In this document: positions 23,601 through 36,100 of the stretch, piece by piece
Numbering within the stretch: the first letter of the stretch is position 1
Layout of the letters: each line of letters opens with the position of its first letter
IMG/VR virus record: IMGVR_UViG_3300032265_003080
Coordinates: 1 to 38,174 of that record
Reading direction: 5' to 3' (one strand)
Source of the DNA: a virus
DNA length: 38,174 nt
Position numbers and translations under genes: made by a program
Notes under the pieces: model-generated
Database searches by the model: none
Told to the model about the DNA's origin: nothing
Seen by the model: the letters and a program-made list of their open reading frames with translations, nothing else

Positions 23601-24154
23601 TGGTTACCAATGACTACTACAATGCTTATCAAAACTGGTTATTGGATGTGACTGGAACGGTACAAAAACCTGCAGTTCCTACCATTGACGAATTGACTAC
23701 CGCCTACTCTGGACTGCAAAATTATCAAATGATCAGTGACAATGTGATTCTCAACAGCGTGGATTTTCAACCGTTGTTTGGTCAAAAAGCGGATCCAGCC
23801 TTGCGTGCCATAATCAAAGTTATTGCATCTACTCAAACCACTGCCAGCACCAGTACCATTCAAAGTCTAGTAATTGCCAATATGAATGCTTATTTTAATT
23901 TGGCGGCTTGGAACTTTGGCAATACTTTTTATTTTAGCGAATTGGCAGCCTACATACACCAAAATATTGGTGACATTGTCAGCTCTGTGGTATTGGTTCC
24001 GTTGGACCCACAAAAGAGTTTTGGAGATTTATATGAAATTAGATCTGCACCCAACCAAATTTTCTGTAATGGTGCTACTGTCAACGATGTACAAGTAATC
24101 ACAGCACTGACCAGTAACAATTTACAAACGGCTCCAGGTAGTGGAGTGATTTAA
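20687..24154 (+). CDS. gp6: Baseplate wedge protein gp6 (J-like, long form)
   Basis: An 1155-residue homologue of T4 gp6 (660 residues), the protein that forms the inner baseplate ring. The N-terminal signature is strong: FETLRKSFVDYLRLYYPETF, DYIESSEFIALLDVMAFMGQ, SLAFRSDLNARENYIGTAER and RDSVVNLAQLVSYTPLRNTE. A middle region (GDGIFSTIPVGTFRNYVRAS and ITEIKQRAPAQYYTQNRMV with NGEDYSNFPF) is the J-like core. The extra length comes from beta-rich inserted segments in the second half. The C-terminus (LVPLDPQKSFGDLYEIRSAP) matches marine T4-like gp6. A short Thr/Ser-rich leader (residues 1-22) precedes the conserved part. The stop codon shares one base with the next start. Confidence 0.92.
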   Translation: MATTNTTSTSSGTTTTATTTRQSVIFGVEDWKRIFQTYSEADFQSYDFETLRKSFVDYLRLYYPETFNDYIESSEFIALLDVMAFMGQSLAFRSDLNARENYIGTAERRDSVVNLAQLVSYTPLRNTEANGFLKVFSISTTENITDYNGINLANLTVNWADPTNLNWQEQFITILNASLVNAQQYGKPGNDQTIEGVNTQEYTINLVPGYIPVIPFTATVDTVNMPFEVVNSTSAGRSYVYEPPPLPNGQFNILFRNDQQGYSSANTGFFFYFKQGVLQNQDFNLSESITNRAVDINIEGVNNTDVWLYQLDNVGTVSRYWQSVQSVYSAAVEQLAPGTRDIYSITSRTNDQITLNFGDGIFSTIPVGTFRNYVRASNGLTYTINPVEMQSVSIPISYVSRTGQIETLTFTCGLTQNVTNAQARETITEIKQRAPAQYYTQNRMVNGEDYSNFPFTQYNSILKSTALNRASIGTSRYLDLVDGTGKYSSTNIFANDGALYEVNTLPALRFSWLTTTDISNAVANQIAPLTLAAGVQQFYYANFIRPSLTALNYNWHSSTLTTNENTGYFENSSSIPQAIGQYASNNAKYITKGSLVKFVPPSGYYFDNNNNLQVGVPSGPNEKLVLWASPTAVYIDGTSQGLGNLPTGIGPVVLDTYIPTGAIAVEVIPVLTTDIPTTVQQEIFNQIYLNQNFGIGYNNLTDTWYVITSTNLAVDAPFSLKYAQNTSGTGLDASWMIQCTYNASSYTVVARSLNYYFGSVLDTRFFFYTNEPIYDSRTGTVIKDFVNVLSINTAPDSTSAMPSDNILTIINQPVLSDGLVDDFQVEVSFSKLNGGSPVNPDFFNDIVAPEVNSNQKYVYFQATVDFDNLERYLLIEAGKVNSDYPTKAAIQAVQTEYVVGQVFYAYNETNSVGANQVFYVLGVDSLGNPTLTVDTSYLAQVGRQGLKFQYRHNSPLTSRIDPGSTNIIDLYVVTNDYYNAYQNWLLDVTGTVQKPAVPTIDELTTAYSGLQNYQMISDNVILNSVDFQPLFGQKADPALRAIIKVIASTQTTASTSTIQSLVIANMNAYFNLAAWNFGNTFYFSELAAYIHQNIGDIVSSVVLVPLDPQKSFGDLYEIRSAPNQIFCNGATVNDVQVITALTSNNLQTAPGSGVI

Positions 24155-27100
24155 TGGCTATCCCAAGCGCACAAATTAGCACTGTAGATTTTTTACCGGA
24201 GATTTTTCAAACTCCAGTTAACAAACAATTTTTGGCCGCTACTCTTGACCAGTTGGTACAAGAGCCACAGTTCAAAACTACACAAGGATATATTGGGCAA
24301 CGAGTAGGCCCTGGGGTCAATGCCAACGATCCTTATGTGGTCGAGCCCACGGCCAGTAGAACCAACTATCAGTTGGAACCCGGAGTAGTACAGGTTGATC
24401 CAGCAGACTCGCACAAGGTAGTTGATATAATCACCTATCCTGGGATTACCGATGCATTAAATGTGCAAGGTGCTGTAACAACCACTCCACAGTCCTTGTA
24501 TACCAGCGACTATTATACCTGGGATCCCTTTATTGATTTTGACAAGTTTGTAAACTATGCACAGTACTACTGGTTGCCCCAGGGTCCTTTGGCCGTGGAT
24601 GTATCCTCAGGAGGAGTCCCCCTCACCAATGATTTTACAGTTACCAGAGCCGATGGATCGTATACCTTTACTGACTATACCGGCAACAATCCAACTATAA
24701 CTTTGGTACGCGGTGGCAGTTACAATTTCAATGTAGCTCAAAATCAAGCAGCCACAATTGAATACCGTGTGACCAATAATGCCACCAGCTGGGCAATCGA
24801 CTACGAACCAAATCCCACACTGACTTTGATTCGCGGCAATACCTACACATTCAATCTTACTCAGACAGTACCATTAAAGTTTTATATTAAAACTGAATTG
24901 AGTTATGGAACCACCAACCTTTGGTCCGAAGGAGTATTCAACAACGGTGCTGCAACCGGCCTAATTACTTTTACTGTGCCCCAAGACGCACCTGATACAC
25001 TTTATTATTGCAACGATGTAGAATTTAATTTTCGTGGGCAAATGAATATTGTTGATGGGACTGCAGGAACCGGACCCGGATTCTGGATACAGGCTACTCC
25101 CGGCGTTAACGGAGTATTTCCTGCTACCCCTAACATCAGCAGCAGAAATGTTTTAGGTGTGTCCAATAACGGTGCTGATCTTGGCACGGTTACATTCAAT
25201 GTTCCACAAAGTTCGGCACAGAATTTTTATTATAATTTAACAAACCTTGGCACAGTTGATTTATATACAACTTTACAATTTGATCAAATCAATCAACAGT
25301 ATCTGGATGTGTTTTTGCAAAACAATCCGACAGGCATTGATGGCATTACAAATTTAAACAATCGTACCTTGATTGTCAACAATGCTGGTGGTTGGTTTGT
25401 CAACGGTCTGTTTGACGAACCCGGACAACCATTCGATTCGGCTCCTTTTGCAAGCCTAACAGAAATTACCGACCCCTCTGTTCAATACAGTGTATGGCAA
25501 ATACAAATTTTATACGATACTCATAGCCGTGCTTATATTTCGTTAGAAAGCATCGAAACTATTCCAATTTTAAACAAGTTCACTGTGTTGTTTGGAACAC
25601 AATGGGCCAGTACTCAATGGTATAAAAATTCTTCAGGCATTATTGAAGAAATACCCTTGTTGACCGCTACATCTAGCACACTGTATTATCAAGACGGAAC
25701 AGATCCGGCTATCTTTGGTCAAATCAATTTGGTTGACCAAATCACACCACCATTAGATATCAATTCAATTATTGGTCGAGCCAATTATACCAGTCCAAAT
25801 GGCGTTACATTTACCAACGGAATGAAAGTGATTTTTCGTGGTATCACTATTCCGTCCAGCTACGAAAACAACACTTACTATGTAGAAGGGGTTGGAACTG
25901 CAATACAATTGTTGCCTACGGCAAACTATGTAACACCAGAAACCTACACACAGAGTCTTACTGTGCCGTACGACACCACACCCTACGACTCAACCGATTT
26001 TGATGGTACACAAAATTCTCCAATAGTTCCTGACTACTTGACCATAAATCGTGCTAGCCCAGACCTAGATCCGTGGTGTCGTGGCAATCGCTGGTTTCAC
26101 ATTGATGTGATCAATTCCAGTGCTGCTTACAATCTGGTGGTTCCAGTTTTAAACAACAACCAACGGGCACAACGACCTATTTTAGAATTTAGAGCTGGAA
26201 CAAAATTGTATAATTTTGGTACCCAGGGGCTAGCGCCGATTAATATTATTGACACAGCGCAGCTTGATGCATTGACCAACATTAATGGTTCAACAGGGTA
26301 TAGCATTGATGGTTATCAATTTATTAACGGTAGCACAGTTGTTTTTGCCAAGGACAAAGATCCAGAGGTACGCAACAAGGTCTACCGAGTTGAATTTATC
26401 ATACCTGATACAGTTCCTCCATTGATTGCTGAACCTATCATTTATTTGATTCCAATAACCACAGTTTCAATCAATCAAAATGTGGTGGTGCTAGACGGTC
26501 TTACTCAACAAGGTCTCAGTTACTATTTTGACGGGGTGAGTTGGCTCAAAGCACAACAAAAAACCGGAGTCAATCAACCACCCAAATTTGATATTTACGA
26601 TTCTAAAGGTATAAGTTTTAGTGATCAAGTTGCATATCCTAGTTCAAACTTTACAGGAAGTCCCTTGTTTAGTTACGCTATCAGTAGCAATGCTCCAGAC
26701 CTGGTCTTGGGTTTTCCTATTACCTACTTGAGTTTGACCAACATTGGTGACATTGTTTTTGACAATAATTTCTATGCTGATTCGTTCAAATACACCATAA
26801 ACAATCAAGGACAAACCGTCGCACTTAGTTCTGGATTTGTTCGTCAATACAAAGACCGCACCAATTTTGTCAGTGAAATAGGTTGGCAAACTGCTGTGAC
26901 TCCTAGTTTAATTCGTCAACAGTTCACTTTCAGTTATGATGGCAGTCCCTTGTTGTTAGATGTAGCTGTCAATACCAACAACACTGTTCCTGCAGTACAG
27001 GTGTTTGTCAATGCCACTTTCCAAGAAAGTTACAACTATACCTATACCACAACAGCAAATACTACTACAATTAATTTGTTAACTGTGTATACTCCGGGAG

Positions 27101-30100
27101 ATCTAATTGAAGTACTGGTATTGAGTAATCAGACCAGCGCGACAGCATTTTACGAAGTACCGATCAATTTAGAAAATAATCCGTTCAACAAAAACAGCTC
27201 ACAATTTACTTTGGGAACTATTCGAAATCATTACAGTACCATTGCGCAAAATCTTATTGCATTATCGGGTCCTGTAATTGGAGCCAACAACACCAGAGAT
27301 CTTGGTAACATTGTTCCTTATGGTCTACAGATCCTGCAACAAAGTTCACCATTGACCTTGACCGGCTATTTCATGCGCAGTCAGCAATACAATATATTTG
27401 ATTCGTTAGCATTCAATAGTCAACAATATATTCAATTTAAATCAAAACTGTTGCAGACTGTGACTACTTTTAATTTAGGCGATTATCAAAACAAAACGGT
27501 GGCCGAATTGTTAGATGCTACCATTGCTCAAATTACCTTAGGGGATACCAGTAGCAGTCCATTTTACTGGAGTGACATGTTGCCCACCGGGCCAGTGTTT
27601 ACCTCAAACTCGACCACGGTTACACCAATAACCACGGCAACATTCAACACTATACAAACTTACAATTTTACAGAATCAAACTATCTGGGTCTCCTGGTTT
27701 ATATCAACAACCGGTTATTGGCCCGCAACTATGATTATGTAGTATCCGCTGATAGCCCTGTGCTGACAATTACTGTTCCTCTCAAAGTAGGAGATGTAGT
27801 TACTATTAACGAATACAGTGATACCGCTGGAAATTTTGTGCCCAACACCCCAACCAAACTAGGACTGTACCCCAAATACAAACCTGAAATTTTCTTGGAC
27901 AACGATTATGTAAATCCCACACCAGTAATCCAAGGACACGACGGATCGATCACTGTGGCCTTTGGTGACATTCGTGATCAGGTCCTGTTGGAATTTGAAA
28001 CTCGCATCTACAACAACCTAAAAAATGATGGCAACCCACCTCCGCTTACTGCCGAAGATGTAATTCCTGGTTATTTTAGAACTACAGATTATACACAGGC
28101 AGAAATCAATCAAATCTTAGGCGAGGACTTCTTGTCCTGGGTAGGTTACAACAAATTAGACTATACCGCACAAACTTATATTGCCGATAATCCTTATACC
28201 TACAACTACAGTCAAGCTGGTAACAAACTGAATGGTGCTCCATTATTGGGCGCCTGGCGTGGCATTTATCGCTATTTCTACGACACCTTAACCCCAAATC
28301 TCACACCATGGGAGATGCTAGGTTTCAGCGAGGAACCAGATTGGTGGACCACCAGATATGGCCCGGCTCCTTATACCAGCGATAACTTGGTGCTGTGGGA
28401 CGATCTTCAGGCCGGCTATGTGTCCGATCCTGTGGCACCATACATCAAACCCAATTATGTAAGACCAGGACTGACTAGCATTATTCCAGTCGATAGTCAA
28501 GGCCAACTGATTCCTCCAATTAACAGTGTGGTTGCACAATACGACCCATACGGTTTTGTAAAAAGCTGGACCGTGGGCGATGGTGGCCCAGTAGAAGCAT
28601 CATGGTGGATGAGTTCTAGTTATCCATTTGCAGTCATGCGCCTCTTGGCCCTGACCAGGCCCGCAGAATTTTTTAGCCTGTTTGCGGATCGCGACCTTTA
28701 TCGTTACAACACAGAATTTGATCAATATCTTTACAACGGTCGTTACAGAATAAACCCTAGCGAAATTCAAGTGTACGGCAATGGCGTAAGCAAGGCCAGC
28801 TATATCAACTGGATTGTGGACTACAATCAACAATTGGGCATCAACAGTACAGATGCGCTGACTACGGATTTATCAAATCTTGATGTGCGACTGTGCTATC
28901 GAATGGCCAGTTTTGCAGCTGAACAAAATGTAAACATTTACTTAGAAAAATCTGCTCCTGAAAGCAGTAATGCTACCTTGTTGATCCCGCCTGAAAGTTA
29001 TAACTTACAACTGTATCAAAATCAACCCTATGATCAAATTGTTTACAGTTCTATTATTGTTGAAATAGCCGAGTCGGGTGGATACACCGTGTTGGGTTAC
29101 AGTGGTTATCAACCCTACTTCCCAATTTTCTCAAGCCAAATCAACAACAATTTACAAACAGTTTCTGCAGGTAACCTGTCGGTCACTGTGCCTTCACAGT
29201 ATTCTAACAACATTGTGCAAATTCCTTATGGATACACATTTGCCACAGCGGCTAGCACTGTTGACTTTATTTTGAGTTATGGTGCATACTTGTCTAGTTT
29301 AGGAATGACCTTTACACAATTGCAAAATGGCTATGTGTTAAATTGGCTTCAAATGGCTCAAGAATTTTTGTATTTTGCTGACCAAGGTTGGACCCCTGGA
29401 ACTGTTATTGTGTTGAATCCGGCGGCCACACAATTGGCTATCAACCGTCCAGGCTCAGTGGTAAACAGCATTGCAAGTTATACTCCTGAAACTGTGGTGT
29501 TAGATCAAAATCGTCAGGTAATCAATGTAGGAAATTTAGTTATACAACGACTAGGTGACAGCTTTGTTGCCAGCCCACCAGTTGGCTCAAATCAGACCAT
29601 TAGTTTTGCACAGTTTAAATTTACCGACTTTGAAGATATTGTGGTGTTTGACAACACTACCATCTTCAACGATCTTATCTATGATCCGGTCACAGCCGAA
29701 AGACAAAGTCGTCTGTTGTTGTCGGCCCAGACCAGCACACGATGGAACGGCACTTTAAATGCACAAGGATTTATTCTTAACAATCCGTTGACTGTACAAC
29801 AATGGAAACCCAACACTGCCTACACCAAGGGTGAAATTGTCATTTATCAATATGGATATTGGCAAGCCGCGGACATAGTACAACCGACTACCAAGTTTAA
29901 CTATTCTAATTGGTACAAAAGCAACTACCAACGGATACAACAGGGTTTATTACAAAATTTAGCTCTTAAAGCAGATCAGCTGGCCAATAGCTATAATGTG
30001 CAGACCGCAAATCTCAACAATGCCAACGACTTGATGGCATTCAACTTGATTGGATTTACCCCAAGGCAGTACATGGCCGATCTCAACCTTGACAGCGTGA

Positions 30101-33100
30101 GTCAGGTCAATATCTATCAACAGTTTATTGGAACCAAAGGTAGTCTAAATGCTGCCGACTTGTTTACCAATGTCAATTTTAGTCAAGCAACCGGACAGTA
30201 CAACATTTATCAAGATTGGGGTGTATTAGTTGGTACCTATGGAGCCAACGCCAATCGCAGTTGGTTTGAAGTTAATCTCAACGAATCTTTATTGACGGGC
30301 AATCCCAGTACAATACAAATTATTAATCCTGGCGATACCAGCCAGGCAAATCAATCTACATACTTGAGTAATCTCTGGGCTCAAAGTTATCAAATCCCTA
30401 ACACTGATATTTTAACCACAACCTACGGTAGAAATTTAGATACAGCTCTGCCGACTGCTGGATATGTCAATGTGAATGATGTAGATATCACAGTGTTTAA
30501 TTTGAATGATCCTAGCAGTATTGCTGCCAAACTATCAACAGTTGGCAATGGTACCAGTATTTGGGTGGCTCAAGACAACAGTTACAATTGGAACATTTAT
30601 CAATGCGTACAGGTCCCAGGTCGCCTGTTGCAATTAACTGACAACCTCAACGGAACCAGTATTGCACAATTTAGTGGATTGACTACCGGATTGTCAGTGG
30701 GTGATTTAATTATTATTCGTTATTTTAACTCCTCAGTTGACGGAGTATACCGAGTACTAAGCCTACCCAATATCAATTCTATAGTGATTGAATATTCATT
30801 TACTAATCAAAACAAAACATCAATTACCGGAACTGGAATTGTATTCCGCTTACAAACCATGCGAGTAGGCCAGGCCAGCGATGTGGTCAATTTACCGTAT
30901 GCCAACACTCTAGTACCAGGTGCCACTGCCTGGGTCGACAATGACGGATCTGGGCATTGGGAAGTCATACAAAAAACATCACCGTTTGTTGAAAAAACAA
31001 CCGTCGTAGCATCAGCTCCAGAACTCAATTCCTTGTACGGAGTAAGTGTGTCGCAGAGTCCCAACAATCTTGCCTTGCTGATAGGAAGTCCTGGAGCTGC
31101 ATCGGGTGCAGGCGCAATTTATACCTATCGAGCTGCAACCACAACCCCTTATCTACAAAACAGCGAGCTGACTGTGAGTGCGGCCAATGTACGCGGATTT
31201 GGCAACACAGTGAAATTTGGTAATCAGACCTGGGCCGTGGCCGGTGCTAGTGCCAGTGGCGACAATGCCAATGCTGGATATGCCATGACCTTGTACCACC
31301 CTGCTGCTAGCAATAATTATCTAGTTACACAATTATTAACAGCCCCCGACTCAAATTTTTCTGCTAATGTAGCATTTGGTACTTCGGCTGTCATGAGTGG
31401 CGACGAACAGTGGATGTACATTGGTGCACCCGGAGCAAACAAAGTATATGCTTATGGTCTAGTTGGAGTTGAAGCACAATCGATACAGTATGTTGGTAAC
31501 GGATCAACCGCTACCTTTACCTATGTTGAGAACATTGTGATCAATTCTGCTTATCCCAATCAACTTGAAGTTTACCTTGGCTCCAACCAACAGGTTTATA
31601 GTCAGGATTACACAATAACAGAAAATCTTGTTCAGATGTTTGTGCCGCCACCCAATGGGCAAATACTAACCATCAGTCGGAGAAATCAAGCACAATTAGA
31701 TTATTCAGTTTATTATAATGTTGCTCAAAATTCCACCAGCGGGAGCGGAATTGGCGCACGGTTTACTGTGACAAACACTCGCGGCGTTTACAATGTCACA
31801 TTGACAGCGCCCGGTAATAACTATGCCGTTAATCAGACCCTAACCATCAATTATACACAGGTCGATCCTGCTGGTAGTTCAGCAAACAATTTGGTAATCA
31901 CAGTAACACATGTGACTGATGGCGGAATCACTGGATTTACTTTTGCTGGGTCTGGTGTTACTAATACCACAGTATTCAATTTGACCAATTACTTCTACAC
32001 GGTCAATAACATTTATTCGTTTACAGTCAATGTCAACGGTGCATTCCAACGACCCAACATTGATTACACCTACAGTGGCAGCAGTATCACATTTTTGACT
32101 GTGGCGGCTGCAGGGGCTCTCATTTTGGTTAATTCTGGTTCGTATTGGAAATACATAGGTGCCATGACTGTTTCTGGTCTATCTGCCAATGCTGCGTTTG
32201 GCACCACTGTAACCTGCTCAAGCGACGGTCGTCAAATTTTAATTGGTGCCACCAACGATAATGCTAACGGCATTCCACACCCTGGATCAGTTTATGCGTT
32301 TGACCGTAGTGTGGTCAGATACATTATATCCGATACTGCACAATTAACTTACGCTATACCTGGTTCGTTTACAACGCCTGTGGCAGTGGTATTAAACAAA
32401 CAATACTTGACCAACGCCACAAATTATATCAATGGACAATTTACTGTTAGTGGTTCTAATATTGTGTTGACTAGTTCGGTTGTGTTGGTTGCTGGCGACA
32501 TACTAGAAATTGAAACAAATCAACTGCAACAGATACAAAAAATTGCAGCCAATACTGTGATTGATCAAGCAAAATTTGGCCAAAGTCTAGTAATTAGTCC
32601 AGATGATTCTAAAATATACATTGGCGCACCCAACACAACCAGCGCAGAAATTGATCAAGCTGGTTTGGTACAATACCAAGTAAATCAGTCCAAGGTTTAT
32701 GGAGTAACCACATCCACCATAGCAAATCCCACGCTAAATGCCGGGGATACTTTGCGCATTAACGATTCTGAAGTTGTAGTTCCAACTAGCCCTAACAACA
32801 CCGTTGCTGGTATGGTCGCAACAATCAATGCATCCAACATACCTAATGTGTTTGCCAGTCTGGTTTCCAATGTGATCTTAAATGGTGACGGATCAACCAA
32901 GATATTTGATATTGGCGACCTATACTCTTCAACCAAATCCTATACCCCGGTTGTGTATGTTGGATCAACTTTGCAAACGGTCAATGTCAACTACACCTAC
33001 AACAACTCAACACAACAACTGTCCTTTGTGGTTGCCCCAGAAAATGGATCTATCATAACAGTGGTAGCTGGTCGTATGACTATTGGCGTAGTTGATACCG

Positions 33101-36100
33101 TTGCAGCCGAAGAATTTAACATGCTCACAGTGTTACCTGGCACAAATGGATCGGCATTTGGTGATATTGGGTTTACAACTTATGTGTATACACAAACCAT
33201 TGTCAATCCAAATCCTGTTAACTATGCAAGATTTGGTAGTTCTCTCAACATTGATTCCTCGGCAATTAACTTGGTAGTTGGAGCACCCAATGGTAATGTA
33301 TACGAGCCCACTACATTTGATGCTGGACAAACTTATTTTGATGAGCACAGCACCACATTCTTTAACCAGGTCGCAAACAGCGGAGTAGTGTATACTTTTG
33401 ATTATTTGCCTAGTTCGTCTAATTCTGCAAGCAATCCTGGACAGTTTGTATTTGGACAACAGATCTACCCAACCGGTGTTGCCACCTTGGATCAATTTGG
33501 AAGTGCAGTAAATTATACTAATGGTCTATTGTTGGTTGGCGCACCAGGAAGTAACACAGGAGAAGGTTATGTCAGCATTTTTAACAATGCCGGTGATTTG
33601 CCAGCCTGGTCCGCAATTTACAAACAATTGCCCACAGTTGATGTTTCGTTGATCAATTCAGTTTATACCTATGACAAATTATTGAACAGTAATCAAACTT
33701 ATTTTGATTTTATTGATCCATTGCAAGGCAAAATATTAGGAGTTGCACGCCGCAATATTGATTATATTGGTGCAGTTGATCCGGCTAGTTACAATTCAGG
33801 ATCGGTACACAACAATGGTACCAGTTGGGGTGCAGGACATGTGGGAGAAATTTGGTGGAATACCTACACCGTCAGATTTATCGAGCCCAATCAAGACAAC
33901 ATTACCTATGCCAGTCGCCAGTGGGCACACACTTTCCCTGGTAGTAGCGTAGACATTTATCAGTGGGTAGAAAGTTCTACACCACCTGCCAGTTATACTG
34001 GTCCAGGAATACCGTTTAGCACTATCAGTTATACTGTAAATTCTTCTCTAAACAACAGTGGTATATTTGTTACCAACTATTACTTCTGGGTAACTGGCAT
34101 ATCAACTATTGATACGACCAATGGTAAAACACTCAGTACTACAGGCATTGCCAGTTACATATTAAACCCCATTGGCAGTGGCATTCCTTATATTGCTGCA
34201 ATCAATGCCAATACTGTAGCCCTGTACAATGCCAAGAATTTGTTGTCAGCTAGCGACACAATTTTACATGTCGAGTACGAACGCCAACGCCAAGACAGTT
34301 CTGGCGATATTCACACTGAATATGCATTTATAGCTGACGGTCGTCCTGGATCATTCTTAAATGCAAACTTATATCGAAAATTGTTAGACAGCTTCAGCGG
34401 GCAAGACACCAGTGGCAACTTAGTACCAGATCCATTTTTAAGTCCAGGGCAACGCTATGGAGTACAATTCCGTCCTCGTCAAAGCATGTTTGCTGACAGA
34501 TTCACAGCATTACAAAATTACCTAGGCCGGGTCAATACAATATTGGCACAATATCCTATCAGCGAAACTCGCAGTTTTAATTTATTAAACAGCAGTGAAC
34601 CTGTGCCACAGGCCAATTCCGGTGCATGGAATTTTGAAGTTCCTAATTTAGAAATTCTCGCCTATCAAGATTTGGCTATAGTTCCTGTTGGATACAAGTA
34701 TTTGGTATTGTCTGACAGCAGTCAAAATGGTCGTTGGACAATCTACGAAGTGGTAGCTGGTGCAACACCAATACTGCCACCCAACCTACAGTTGGTACGC
34801 ATACAAAACTATGATACACCATTATATTGGAATTACATCAACTGGTACTTGCCGGGATACAACAGTAGCATACAGCCCATTGCCACAGTGACCAATGTTG
34901 CTGGTTTACAAACTCTTAATACAACTCAAGCTCCTGTTGGCAGTAGTGTCAAAGTCACTGCCAACGGCATTGGCAAGTGGGAACTTTATTTGCGTACAGC
35001 AGTTGGAACTACAACTGACTGGGAACGGGTTGGACTTGAAGACGGCACAATCAAATTTAGTAACACCCTCTGGAATTATGCTGCCGGAGGTTTTGGATTT
35101 GATGTAGAACCGTTTGATGCACAACTGTATGCACAATATCCAGCCATTGAAACTCGTTACATTATTGAAGCAATCAATCAAGAACTGTTAATTGACGAAC
35201 TTCTGCTAGAACGAAATCAAGCCTTGATCTTGATGTTCCAATACATTTACTCTGAATTTACCAGTCCTAATTGGTTGATCAAGACCAGCTTCATTGAAGT
35301 AGATCATGTCTTGCGTTCATTATTACCTTATCAACTGTATCAGGCCGATAATTCAACCTTTGTAGAAAGTTACCTACAAGAGATTAAGCCCTTCCATACA
35401 CAAACTTTGGCGTTTAATTTGATATACGACGGTATTGATACCTGGGGAGGTCTGCCAACTGATTATGATGTTCCAGCTCACTGGGATACCGCATTGGAAA
35501 CTCCACAGTTTGTAAGTCCTGTATTGACTCCGTACACCTTGTCGGGCAGTACCATAGAAAATACCACCAGCGATGCCGCGTCAAATTCTCAAATCTGGCT
35601 CGAGCAACCTTGGTCTGAATGGTACAACAATCATCTGTTGGGCATATACAGTGTGACAGTTTACAGCGGTGGTAGTGGATACACTACGACCCCTGTAGTC
35701 ACAGTAACAGGTACCTGCATAACTCCTGCTGAAATGACAGCAGTTATTAACAGTGCTGGCCAGGTTATTGGAATCAACATTACTAATCCAGGATCTGGAT
35801 ACAGTACCACAGCCGTTATAACAATAACCGGTGGTAACGGATCTGAGGCGGTTGCCGTGGCCGAAATGGGCAACAATCTAATTCGTTCAATCAAAACTGT
35901 GATCAAATATGATCGATATCAATATGCTTCCACCATTGTAGAATGGCAGGCCAATGTCACCTATGCAACCGGGACCGAGGTTCGTTGGAACAACATAGTA
36001 TGGTCGGCCAACACCACTGTTAATTCTGCATCATTTAATCCAGATCAATGGACTCGAGTTGTTGCCAACTTGCTCAGTGGAGTTGATCGTACCATGGGTT

